A stretch of 62,500 nucleotides of DNA, taken from assembly GCA_032718475.1 (NCBI GenBank), contig JAUCBJ010003479.1:1-62500 (forward strand), written 5' to 3'. The notes beneath the pieces were generated by a model that saw only the letters and a list, made by a program, of their open reading frames with translations, was not told where the DNA came from and made no database searches. The stretch comes from Nemertoderma westbladi. Its lineage: Eukaryota; Xenacoelomorpha; Nemertodermatida; Nemertodermatidae. Below are positions 11,016 through 20,711 of this stretch, piece by piece (position 1 is the first letter of the stretch; each line of letters begins with the position of its first letter). The position numbers and the translations under genes are program-made.

Positions 11016-13248
11016 ATAACGGTTATTGACTTTATTGCAGTAAGCAATAAAGTTGAAAGTACCGGTCGACCGGTAAACCTGAACCGGTACTTCTGTAGGT
11101 CCGTAGGCCCAACTGCCAGAACCGGTACTGCTGTAGGTCCGTAGGTCCAACTGTCAGAACCGGTACTTCTGTAGGCCTGTAGGCCCAACTGTCCTAACCG
11201 GTACTTCCAGTATAAGTACATTAGTATTATTCGATTTTGATTATTGTATACTGGTAGGTCTTAGTATTTAATCAGGGACTGCAGCCCTGGTTTTTTATTG
11301 AGATTTTACTCATTTCTGTCGGTTTTATTTACATGTAAGTTAATATTGAGCTGAAGACGTGTAAGTCTGCTCAGATTGTTCAGATAATTGTAGGCCGGAC
11401 CGTTGTTAGATTGTTGTTGAGTTTGGAGAGATTACGGCGTGTGTAGAGTTTGTCCGATAGAGTGCCAGTTAGTAAGTTAGGGCAGCCATAGCTGTAAGGT
11501 AAATCCCCTCTTAAAGAATAAGTCGTACTACCGTGTTAGAACGCATACTAACTAACAATTTTGGAATCTGCACATACTGTAGTTTATTTAGGCTTGACAG
11601 TATTCTGCCAGCGCTTTGGCCTGTGTTTGTTTGTGTGGTCTGTTCAGGTACCGTAATAGTTATTACTCAGATATTTTGTAGGCTGGATTGTTGTCTAGCT
11701 ATTATTAGGTCTGAAGAGATTGCTGCGTGTGTAGAGTTTGTCCGATAGAGTGCCAGTTAGTAAGTTGGGGCAGCCATAGCTGTAAGGTCAATCCCCTCTT
11801 AAAGAATAAGTCGTACTACCGTGTTAGAACGCATACTAACTAACCGTTTTGGAATCTGCACATACAGTAGTTTATTTAGGCTTGGTGGTAGTCTGCCAGC
11901 GTTTGGTTTGTATTTTGTTTGAGTATTCTGTACGGGTAGCGTAATATTTATTATTCAGAGTTTATGCGATTATTCGCAACATTCATGTCCCCAAGTTTAT
12001 TCCTACAGTAATTGTGTTTGTTACACATACCGTTATAGTTAAATTAACCCCGGTACTACACGGGCTGCTTGGCGTAGGTAAAGACTGGTGATTTCGTGCA
12101 CTGGTCACTCCAGCAGATGCCGTGGTTCTTTTAACTGTTCAAGTATATTTAACTACTGATTATTTGTTGTACCAGTACTTGTACCTAATTTAGGGTTTAG
12201 TGTACAGTGCTTTCCGAAAGTAATTAGTGTGTAGGCAGTATATTTGTGTTGTAAAGTGGTTAATAGGCACGTTGGATCTGGTAGTCCGCGGTAATTAACT
12301 TCCAGGTAGGAACACTCCGTGATACATAACGTAGTACCTATAGCGATACGGCTATAGGTCGTCAGGCGGTGGTATTTTCCTATCTGGACAGTGCAATATA
12401 TTTACTACTACTTATTATTTTCAAATACCGTAGTACCCTGTCCGTTGTAATAACCAGAATTCTAACCCTTTGTTAGGCTGGTTTGTAGACTTCCTGTAAA
12501 ATTACCCTAAAAATTTCGTACGTAATATTTTGTTGTGTTTAATTAGAGAATTAATCTCACCCGTATCGTAAGTAATTTGTAGTATTAAGTAACTTAGGAA
12601 AATTAGAATAATCTGTTTTAGTGTCAAATAAGTAGCACTCCACTGAGAGCGCACAGCTTCTGTGTAGTGACCCCAGAAATAATAACATTTATTTCAAATA
12701 TTGACAAAATCCATTTTAAACGGGTATATAAATATTATAAATCAACTCAAACGATTTATAAATAGTAGGCCTGCCATACAACAACTAGGTCTCAATATCA
12801 GTTGGACTACTGCTTAAATAACGGTAACAAAGTAAGTTAAAGTAACCAAGTAACCCTAAAATATTCAGAAATTCAATTATTCTAAAATCATTGATATACC
12901 GGTATTTACCATAGGCTTATTATATTTATTTCTATAAATTTGAGCTAAAATCATACCGGTATTCTGTAATTAATTCTAGTTCATAATTATACTTATATAT
13001 ACTATAAGTGTAGGCTGTATACCGGTATTCACGATAGGCCTATTATATATTTATATATATTTGTGCTAAATTTATATACCGGTACTCTGTGACAAAACTA
13101 GTTTACAATACTTATATATATTATAAGTGTATACCGGTATTCTAATATACTGCAATAAATTACTGGTACTAGGCCAACGGTCATACTGAATTACTAGACT
13201 TGCTTTAACTGTAACTATAGCAGTAAGCATTCAACTGTATAGCTAAAC
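11016..13248 (+). other. 5' leader of the retroelement with hairpins and tandem repeats
   Basis: No long coding frame. Directly after the LTR come two inverted repeats (11014-11028 and 11029-11053). About 11060-11215 holds three 45-60 bp units built on GAACCGGTACTTCTGTAGG. A 288-bp direct repeat carries GTAGAGTTTGTCCGATAGAG at 11443 and 11731. From about 12895 to 13140 the word ATACCGGTATT recurs five times. No TGG-type tRNA primer-binding site follows the LTR. The region is duplicated at 28653-30885. Confidence 0.8.
11029..11053 (+). promoter_or_regulatory. Perfect 10-bp stem, 5-nt loop hairpin next to the LTR
   Basis: ACTTTATTGC, loop AGTAA, GCAATAAAGT. It is preserved in the second interior at 28666-28690. 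Its position where a primer-binding site is expected suggests a role in priming or packaging; that role is inference. Confidence 0.6.
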
Positions 13249-15831
13249 ATGTCTGACACTCAGCAAAACCTGTCAGACAGTCTAATCGATACAACCATCT
13301 GTGACACAGATAGGAGTGTGGAGCGATTAAGAAAGGAGTTCAGCTCACCTCCTACTGAAAGAAAAGTCATCCCTCCAGTAGTGGTATCGGACCCTAAGCT
13401 AATCCAACACCGTAGGTCTATCATCGGCACTCGGGCCCAAGTCAAACGGAACCAGGAAGCAGCTGTCCCACAGCAGCAACAGCCTAGTCAAGAAACTTGT
13501 TCCCAGCGATCCGATAGCTCCAGTAGTTCGGATACTGTCGAGCTGACCCCTGAACGCGGATTACGGATGGCGGCTAAAGCCTACTCGAACCCCCTTCTCA
13601 CCCTTCCTGCCGCAGTGCTAACTACTATATTGATTGCGGTGGAGGAACATCAAGCCGATTGGGCGAGAAATAAGCGAGCGACCCAAGATAATTATGCGGG
13701 ATATGCCAGGGAAGAATTGATGTCTATTGTCGAGTCACAATGGAACTTTCCCGGACCCGGACTCCCGTTAGATTTGTCCGAAGCTACTTGGGAAGACATA
13801 CACAGGATGGGAGTGACTAAAGATACAATGGATCCAGCTGTTTGGAAGAGGTCGGCAGCAGGATATGTGCAGGGATTCTTCGGCTCCTTAGAGCGATTAG
13901 AAGAACAACTGTTTCGACAACCCCAAGGACCTCAAGAGCAGGAAGAACTGCTATACCAAGTACGCGAAAGAACCCTACGCATTCGACTAATCCTATCAGC
14001 CTTTGAGGAAACTTCCAAAAGAAGACAGGACACGTCGCTGCAAGTTGCTGTCAAAACTTGGTTCCAGCGGGTAGGTCGCAAAGTACAAGAAACGGACCAG
14101 TGGAAATCCCAGCTGTCTGAGAGGCTAACCTATGAAGAACCAACCGATGCCACCCTTCCTCAAGTGGAAGGCGAAGAGACCGCAGAGAGACCACGAACGA
14201 GAGACGCCATAGATATTTATCTGTCCGACTATCAGCGATTCCTAGGAGACGAAGAGTTGAGGAGACGGCTGTCTGGACTCTCCCCTAATAGTGAAGGAAC
14301 CCAACGTGTGTTAGACTCAATCGATGCTGAAATGTTAGCTGCTAACCAAGCAGAATTTGATGAAAAACTCCGCCTCGCTAGAGTCCAAGAAGAACAAGTA
14401 AAGAAAAGACGGATAGAGGAACAAAAGGCGGCAGCTATGGCAGAAGCAGAAGCAGAAAGAAAGGCAGCGGCGGCAGAAGCAGAAGCAGAAAGAAAAGCAG
14501 CAAAGGCAGCGACGGCAGAAGCAGAAGCAGAAAGAAAGGCAGCGGCGGCAGAAGCAGAAGCAGAAAGAAAAGCAGCAAAGGCAGCGGCGGCAGAAGCAGA
14601 AGCAGAAAGAAAGGCAGCGGCGGCAGAAGCAGAAGCAGAAAGAAAAGCAGCAAAGGCAGTGGCAGAAGCAGAACGGAGAGCCTCTGAGCAGACTACCCAA
14701 CTGGAGTTGGAAAATCTGCAAGAGACGCAAGACAACATAAATAAACAGTTAACTGCTAGTCAAATGCAGATGATGAGACGATCTACTCCCAAACGCCAGG
14801 GATACACATCATCGGAGGAAAGCGAAACCACCGATCCTGAAGGCGGAGGAAATAGATCTCGTCTAAGCAGGCGTAGAAAAACATCTCGCCGTCACAAATT
14901 GCCTGATTTGCCCCCAGCTGTTAGAAGACAGCTAGCTAGCACAGACTTAGGTAGTACGGAACCCGCATACCAAACTATTCAGGTCAAAAGACTCCCTACA
15001 ATAGTTGATGAGCCTGAAATAATTAGGCCTGTCATTCCCAAAGTCACTTCTGTGTTAGAGACCCCTGTACTTCCAGAGCTCAACTCTAAATTCCCTTTAC
15101 ATAGTACTACACTGCCTGTACCCGGTAGAACAGTCCAAGAGAATATCCCTGTCCTGATAGCAGAGAGAGAAATCAAAGATTTGTCTCCCGTCGTCCCACA
15201 TCAGCCCGCTACAATGTTGGCGACTCCCGCTTCGGCGGTCGAGTGGGTAGAAGAGGGACGGCGGGGGATGAACCTCCTGCTCGGACAGATGCAGGAGACT
15301 GTCCACCAACTTAAGGGAACAGTAAGGGAAGGTAGGGCAGAATTGCAAGAAGTGCAGCAAAGTATCGCACTGGAACGCGACAAATTAGTCAATATACAAA
15401 AGGGCATACCAATACCCCCTGTAACATTGTGTCAACCTGTTAGGTCTGAAGTATTACATGCGCAAGGTGTGGAGCCTACACGCATCTATACTGCTAGTGA
15501 AGTAGAAACTCCTATAGCAAACCCTATTAAGGGTGATTATAGACCTGTTATTAATGATATTCCCTATAGACCTGATAATGATCCGAGAAATTTATATACC
15601 GATAATTCGATATTAAATAACACGATGGCCCAAGAAAGCTTTACGCGTCAGATGGCTAGAACAGAAGCCCGCCAAGCGGTCAAAGTGGGAGAGATCGTTA
15701 AATTCAATGGAGATGAGATGAAATGGTTACCTTTCAATGAATATTACAAAGATAGCATACAAAACTCTGTACTATCTCAGGAGAGAAACTTAGGTTCCTC
15801 ATCAAGTGCTTGGAAGGACCTCCCAGGTTAA
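13249..15831 (+). CDS. gag: gag of the BEL/Pao element (860 aa)
   Basis: ATG at 13249 to TAA at 15829-15831. The N-terminus is polar with a Ser-rich patch (residues 80-100), followed by a helical domain (about 110-330). Residues 385-475 are an alanine/glutamate/lysine repeat (AEAEAERKAA units encoded by a 33/69-bp tandem repeat), probably one long helix. A basic patch follows (about 535-555), then at about 800-860 the start of a DUF1759-like domain (KFNGDEMKWLPF). The stop falls inside that domain, and its continuation is in the -1 frame starting near 15790. Normal BEL/Pao elements usually encode gag and pol in one frame, so either a programmed -1 shift or a one-base mutation is present. Gag would form the particle and bind element RNA. 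Minus-strand ORFs over the repeat are shadows. Confidence 0.85.
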   Translation: MSDTQQNLSDSLIDTTICDTDRSVERLRKEFSSPPTERKVIPPVVVSDPKLIQHRRSIIGTRAQVKRNQEAAVPQQQQPSQETCSQRSDSSSSSDTVELTPERGLRMAAKAYSNPLLTLPAAVLTTILIAVEEHQADWARNKRATQDNYAGYAREELMSIVESQWNFPGPGLPLDLSEATWEDIHRMGVTKDTMDPAVWKRSAAGYVQGFFGSLERLEEQLFRQPQGPQEQEELLYQVRERTLRIRLILSAFEETSKRRQDTSLQVAVKTWFQRVGRKVQETDQWKSQLSERLTYEEPTDATLPQVEGEETAERPRTRDAIDIYLSDYQRFLGDEELRRRLSGLSPNSEGTQRVLDSIDAEMLAANQAEFDEKLRLARVQEEQVKKRRIEEQKAAAMAEAEAERKAAAAEAEAERKAAKAATAEAEAERKAAAAEAEAERKAAKAAAAEAEAERKAAAAEAEAERKAAKAVAEAERRASEQTTQLELENLQETQDNINKQLTASQMQMMRRSTPKRQGYTSSEESETTDPEGGGNRSRLSRRRKTSRRHKLPDLPPAVRRQLASTDLGSTEPAYQTIQVKRLPTIVDEPEIIRPVIPKVTSVLETPVLPELNSKFPLHSTTLPVPGRTVQENIPVLIAEREIKDLSPVVPHQPATMLATPASAVEWVEEGRRGMNLLLGQMQETVHQLKGTVREGRAELQEVQQSIALERDKLVNIQKGIPIPPVTLCQPVRSEVLHAQGVEPTRIYTASEVETPIANPIKGDYRPVINDIPYRPDNDPRNLYTDNSILNNTMAQESFTRQMARTEARQAVKVGEIVKFNGDEMKWLPFNEYYKDSIQNSVLSQERNLGSSSSAWKDLPG

Positions 15832-18800
15832 TGGCGTTAAAGTTTATTGGACATCCAGAAGGATTAAGACAAGTATGGGATACATTAAACATCAGGTATG
15901 GTAACAAGGATAACATAGCTAAGTATTTGTATGCAAAATTAGTAGCCCCCCGACACTTCCTTAGTAGCGGGATTATAGAGTTTTCCGATGAGATTCAAGA
16001 GATCTGTAGACAATTGGACTGGTTAGGTAAGTCTCATGAATATCAGAGTTCCATGGTTATTGGAGCAGTAGTCTCTACTTTACCAAAGGGTGGAGTATGT
16101 ACACGCTGGGACAAGAAAGTGTTGTACCTGAATGAACAACAACGACGAAGTCCTACCATGGCTGATCTCATGTCTTTCTTAGATGGTGAAGTAAAACTAC
16201 AGCTCATCAAGCAGTCCAGAGAGAAAACATCGGAAAATAAGGTAAGTGAGAAACCCGCTTCTAGGAGAAGAGTAACACCGGTGTGTTACACTGACGACGG
16301 CGAACGCCAAGCTTCTCAAGAAGAGGACAGCGGGAAAGACACTGAGAGATCTTACTACGTTGAAAAAACCTCAAAAGATGTAAGTAAATACAAGGCTCGA
16401 AACAACGATAGGAGAGAACAGGTTGCCAAGACCCCTCCTCAGTCTCCTAACAGAATACACCGAAGAAAACCCGAAGAAAAAACGAGAGTGCATCAAGTTA
16501 CCCAAGGTAAAGTGAGTAACATAAAACCTAACTGTGCGCTGTGCGACGGGACCCACCGTTTGAGTGCGTGTGCTGAATTTCTAAAGAAATCCCTTGTAGA
16601 CAGACGTGCAGTCGTATGGGATAAGCGGTTATGCTATAATTGCCTCAGACCAGGACACCAACGGCGAACCTGTTACTCCGACATAAAGTGTGCAAAGTGT
16701 GGCGCGAAACATCACATCTTGTTACACAGTGAGTTCGAACGAGACAAAATGAGTCAGGTAAGTGAGCCCGAACTACATGTCCAATTCAGTGATGTAAACG
16801 ACACTGATCAAGAATCTGAGATGGAAGGATTCTATACTGACGAATTCTCCGACGCCAACGAATCCTGTTATCTAATCAATACCGCAGTGTATCGAGCACT
16901 TACTTATGAAAAGGACACCAACAATGAGTTTTCCCCAACTACTTTTGCCAAACAACCATCTTGGAAAGCTCCAACTTCCAACGTAGGAATCAGAGAATTT
17001 CCTGTAGTGCAGGTAAGAGTTCACAGTCTTAACAAAAGTTACATAGTGAACGCCCTCCTTGACTCCGGCAGCACAGGAACATTCATCGATCAAGAACTAG
17101 CCGAAGATATCTTTGCTGGACAACCCAAGTTCCGGACTAAATTGAATATGTCAGGAATTATGCAGGTTTGGAAATCTACCGTAACGGCAGATTACTATGT
17201 AGGTGTGTTGTCCACCCCCCAGGATAAGTTAGGAGCACAAGGTATAAGGTCGGTAAAAATGGTGGCTATAAAGAACTTCGCTACTACTCAAGCAGACCTT
17301 TATAATTGGGACGAGGATGAGAGCATCCAACATCTTAAGATACCTCGATTCCAGACAGATTATCCTGGAGTGCAAATACTCATCGGCCAAAACGCGCATG
17401 AAGCGCTCGAAACATTGGAGAAACGGCCTGCTCAACCACAGCCACTGCAAACCTATGCGGTAAGAACTAGAGTAGGTTGGTACTTTACTGGCCCTTCCCG
17501 CAGGACTCTCGAAGAGAGAATGCCCCAAGAACAAATATACCAAGTAAACGATTGGGAAGTGGAGAGCAGTGAGGTGGACGAACTAACTGAGGGAACACCA
17601 TACTCCTCAGATAATGACGACATCTACCAACTCTTCGATGAAGAGAACACAATCGACCTACTTACAGAAAACCAAACTTGGAAAAATCAGGTGAACCTAT
17701 GTCAACTGATTCGCCCATCAGAACCCATCGCTTACAATGACGAACTCAACGATGAGATAGAGCGCTACAACGCTAGAACTCGGGACGAACTAGCCGTACG
17801 ATTCTTTACTCAGGAACTGGTAGAGCCCAATTCATATGATAAGGCTCTATCGATAGAAGAAGAAAGAGCCAAGCAAATCCAGGAAACAACTACACGTTTT
17901 TTAAAAGACCAAGGTAGATATGAAATCGGCCTACCATTTCGAAAACGAGAACCTAGATTTATAAATAACAGACCTTTGGCAGAGAAAAGAATCGCTCAAT
18001 TACATCGACGACTTACAGCTAATGCTTCAGCGAAAGAAATGTACCAAACTCAGCTGAAGAAATTTATAACAAAGGGATACGCGGAGCGAGTACCCGAAGG
18101 AACACCAGTGACTGAGAGAACGTATTACTTAACGCATCATTACGTTCCCAAACCCGGTAAACCACACGAAGTACGAGTCGTATTCTATGGCTCCGCCCTA
18201 TATATGGGCCAATCCCTCAATTCCGAGTTGTTACCAGGACCCAACTTACTCCAATCTTTGTTGGGAATACTTTTAAGATTAAGACAATATTCCATCGCGT
18301 TCGCCTCAGATATAGAAGGAATGTTCTTACAAGTCAAGGCGCTGGATAGAGATAGAGACAGCCTGAGATTTCTGTGGTGGCCTGAAGGAGACCTCAATCA
18401 GAAACCGGTAGAATACTGGATGACCATCCAGGCCTTTGGAATCATATCAAGCCCTTCCAACGCCTGCTCCGTGGTGCGAACCACTGCGAATGACAACCGA
18501 GACTCCTTCTCAAAAGAGGTGATAGACAACATCAAACGGAATATATACATGGACGACAATTTAAGGTCCCTTCCATCAGTAGAAGAAGCCATAGCTGTCG
18601 CGAAAGGAACGGTAGAGTGTTTGAAAAGAGGTGGATTTAGACTAACGAAATTCACCAGCAACTCCCGTGAGTTTCTAGAAGCGATACCGGTAGAAGACCG
18701 CGGAGCGAAAGACCTAGACTTAATAAAGGACGATCTTCCTGAAACCAAGACGCTAGGCTTGAAGTGGGACACTGAAAGAGACATCCTGTTTTTTCAGTTA

Positions 18801-18938
18801 AAACAGCGAGATAATCCAGTTCGGACCAAACGGATTTGTTTAAGTATTCTGAGCACTTATTTCGACCCATTGGGATTCATTAGCCCAGTTATATTGATTG
18901 CTCGCTGCTCGGAGTTTAGTACAACAAATGTGGCTTGA
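15810..18938 (+). CDS. pol segment 1: DUF1759 remainder, zinc knuckle, protease, reverse transcriptase
   Basis: The frame is open from 15756; the codon at 15810 is TTG, not ATG, so there is no independent start and expression must come from gag. Positions 15830-16200 complete the DUF1759-like domain. 16531-16740 encode the zinc cluster (CALCDGTHRLSAC, then CYNCLRPGHQRRTC and CAKC..KHH). 17045-17100 encode an aspartic protease site (ALLDSGSTGTFID). 18172-18570 encode RT, including the VRVVFYGSA and SDIEGMFLQV motifs and the YMDD active site at 18545. The frame is lost near 18905, at the RT/RNase H connection just after the conserved FDPLGFISP motif. Confidence 0.9.
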   Translation: MEGPPRLMALKFIGHPEGLRQVWDTLNIRYGNKDNIAKYLYAKLVAPRHFLSSGIIEFSDEIQEICRQLDWLGKSHEYQSSMVIGAVVSTLPKGGVCTRWDKKVLYLNEQQRRSPTMADLMSFLDGEVKLQLIKQSREKTSENKVSEKPASRRRVTPVCYTDDGERQASQEEDSGKDTERSYYVEKTSKDVSKYKARNNDRREQVAKTPPQSPNRIHRRKPEEKTRVHQVTQGKVSNIKPNCALCDGTHRLSACAEFLKKSLVDRRAVVWDKRLCYNCLRPGHQRRTCYSDIKCAKCGAKHHILLHSEFERDKMSQVSEPELHVQFSDVNDTDQESEMEGFYTDEFSDANESCYLINTAVYRALTYEKDTNNEFSPTTFAKQPSWKAPTSNVGIREFPVVQVRVHSLNKSYIVNALLDSGSTGTFIDQELAEDIFAGQPKFRTKLNMSGIMQVWKSTVTADYYVGVLSTPQDKLGAQGIRSVKMVAIKNFATTQADLYNWDEDESIQHLKIPRFQTDYPGVQILIGQNAHEALETLEKRPAQPQPLQTYAVRTRVGWYFTGPSRRTLEERMPQEQIYQVNDWEVESSEVDELTEGTPYSSDNDDIYQLFDEENTIDLLTENQTWKNQVNLCQLIRPSEPIAYNDELNDEIERYNARTRDELAVRFFTQELVEPNSYDKALSIEEERAKQIQETTTRFLKDQGRYEIGLPFRKREPRFINNRPLAEKRIAQLHRRLTANASAKEMYQTQLKKFITKGYAERVPEGTPVTERTYYLTHHYVPKPGKPHEVRVVFYGSALYMGQSLNSELLPGPNLLQSLLGILLRLRQYSIAFASDIEGMFLQVKALDRDRDSLRFLWWPEGDLNQKPVEYWMTIQAFGIISSPSNACSVVRTTANDNRDSFSKEVIDNIKRNIYMDDNLRSLPSVEEAIAVAKGTVECLKRGGFRLTKFTSNSREFLEAIPVEDRGAKDLDLIKDDLPETKTLGLKWDTERDILFFQLKQRDNPVRTKRICLSILSTYFDPLGFISPVILIARCSEFSTTNVA

Positions 18939-19374
18939 AAACCACTCATGGGACGATCCGCTTAAGGGAGAATTGTTAAGGAAATGGATGAAATGGGAAG
19001 ATTCTCTACCTGCCATCGAGAACTTTATAATTTCCCGTGCATATTTTGGCCATGTTCTCCCTACGTACTCTTATCAACTCCATGTGTTTGGAGACGCCAG
19101 CGACATGGGAATAGGTATAGTAGCATATCTGCGAGTCGAAACTCCGGATGGGATCAAGGTCGCCTTGGTTACCTCTAAGGCATTGATTAACAACAAGTTA
19201 AAGGTTCCTCGAGCGGAGTTAAAGGCAGCTTTATACGCTACAGCCATCGGCCGGAACGTAACGGAACAAATCGACTATCCACTGGAGAAAACGGTTTATT
19301 GGACCGACGCTTTACTCGTGTTGGAGTATCTAACCAATGAAGTCTGTCAGTTCAGCGTTTTTGTTACTAACTGA
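18898..19374 (+). CDS. pol segment 2: RNase H
   Basis: In the +1 frame relative to segment 1. It carries the connection domain (SWDDPL) and the RNase H acidic residues in FGDASDMG, PRAELKAAL and YWTDALLVLEY. It ends at TGA 19372-19374 inside a conserved region; the codon is one C-to-T step from an Arg codon, and the same frame continues to 20313. Read as a nonsense mutation. Confidence 0.85.
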   Translation: MLAARSLVQQMWLENHSWDDPLKGELLRKWMKWEDSLPAIENFIISRAYFGHVLPTYSYQLHVFGDASDMGIGIVAYLRVETPDGIKVALVTSKALINNKLKVPRAELKAALYATAIGRNVTEQIDYPLEKTVYWTDALLVLEYLTNEVCQFSVFVTN

Positions 19375-20313
19375 GTAGCTATTATTCTTAGTCGCACAAA
19401 GATAGATCAATGGAGACATTGCCCTGGTACGATTAATCCAGCCGATATCACCTCCAGGGGAGCAACTCCACAGGAACTGATAGATACTCCAGATTGGTTG
19501 GGTGGACCCGACTTCCTGAGCAAGGAAGAGGATGAATGGCCTCCTCACCTTACTACGGCAGAGATTAGACAAGCCAATGGAGCTGAGACAGTCAAACCTA
19601 AAACCCGGGCGAGTAAATCGAAGTTATTTAAACCGACTATCGATCTATCTGTATTACATACTTCCGGGAATGATGCTTCGGATCCACAATCCCTCAACAC
19701 AAATAAGTCTGTTGTGGAAATTAGAGATAAAGATTGGAAATCTGGAATACCAGACGTCTCGCAAGGAATCTCACCCATGCTGCAGAGAGCAATGCATCAT
19801 TACAGTTCCTGGAATCGGCTCTGTAAAGCCGTCACATATTTAAGACGATGTTTTCATCATCACTACTCCAGGACGAAGACCACTAGTGATACCGCTCCAT
19901 TGACATCTGCACAAGTTCATGTTATTAAAAATTTACCCAAATATAAGACATCTGACCGTTTTCTAAAGGAGAAAATTAGTCACCAGGAGCATGAAGAAAC
20001 CAATAAGCAGGTACTGAGACTCCTGCAATGCTATGAGGATCCCGAAAAGTATTTCCTGTTGTTAAGAAATCCGCAGATGCGCTTAAGGGATCGATTCTCG
20101 AGCACAATGATAGATGGGTTAATACGTGTTGGAGGAAGACTCACCAATGCGCCCTTATCCTTTGACACCAAATTCCCCATACTTATTAGAAATCTTGAAG
20201 TACAAATCAAGATGATTGTAGATGTTCACAGTAAACTTTATCATGCTGGCAGAGAACGATTCTTAGCGAAATTCGAACTCGCTATTATTTTAATAAACCC
20301 CGTAGAGCTCTGA
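19375..20313 (+). CDS. pol segment 3: linker and integrase zinc-binding domain
   Basis: Same frame as segment 2 after its stop. Conserved BEL/Pao pieces include INPADITSRG and a WLGGPDFL motif, then the start of the integrase H2C2 domain with the histidine pair in VHSKLYHAG near 20225-20250. The frame is lost near 20275, before the CxxC half of that domain. Confidence 0.8.
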   Translation, partial: VAIILSRTKIDQWRHCPGTINPADITSRGATPQELIDTPDWLGGPDFLSKEEDEWPPHLTTAEIRQANGAETVKPKTRASKSKLFKPTIDLSVLHTSGNDASDPQSLNTNKSVVEIRDKDWKSGIPDVSQGISPMLQRAMHHYSSWNRLCKAVTYLRRCFHHHYSRTKTTSDTAPLTSAQVHVIKNLPKYKTSDRFLKEKISHQEHEETNKQVLRLLQCYEDPEKYFLLLRNPQMRLRDRFSSTMIDGLIRVGGRLTNAPLSFDTKFPILIRNLEVQIKMIVDVHSKLYHAGRERFLAKFELAIILINPVEL

Positions 20314-20711
20314 ACCAAGTTCTTAGGAACTGCATACCCTGTAGGAAAGCATTCAGTAGGCCTTTAACACAGCGAGAGGCAGAATTACCTAGGGAACGAG
20401 TAAGCTTCTATGAACCACCTTTTACTAATACTGGTGTAGATTTATTTGGCCCTATTGAAGTATATCGTGCGAGGACTATAGTCAAGAGATGGTGTGTCAT
20501 CTTCGTGTGCATGACTTGTAGAGCCATCCATCTCGATATGGTGAACGATCTATCTACCAACAGCTTCGTCTTAAGTTTACGACGACAGATCGCTCGCTTC
20601 GGGACGAGTAATACCATGAGATCGGATAAGGGAACGAACTTCATTGGTGCCAACAACGAAATACAGGCTTACGTGAAGGACTGGAACCAAAGACAGGGGA
20701 CGACCAGCTAA
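20277..20711 (+). CDS. pol segment 4: integrase core, first two catalytic Asp
   Basis: Carries CIPC (near 20330), the other half of the zinc-binding domain, then the first Asp in GVDLFGP (20434) and the second in SDKGTNF (near 20622). It ends at a premature TAA (20709-20711) after a further one-base frame change. Confidence 0.8.
   Translation, partial: TRYYFNKPRRALNQVLRNCIPCRKAFSRPLTQREAELPRERVSFYEPPFTNTGVDLFGPIEVYRARTIVKRWCVIFVCMTCRAIHLDMVNDLSTNSFVLSLRRQIARFGTSNTMRSDKGTNFIGANNEIQAYVKDWNQRQGTTS

Noticed and set aside
14232-14738. Minus-strand ORFs antisense to the gag repeat
   Set aside because: Shadow frames of the AEAEAERKAA-coding repeat.
15810-15812. Start of an independent pol ORF at 15810
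   Set aside because: The codon is TTG and lies inside a conserved domain; the frame is already open upstream.
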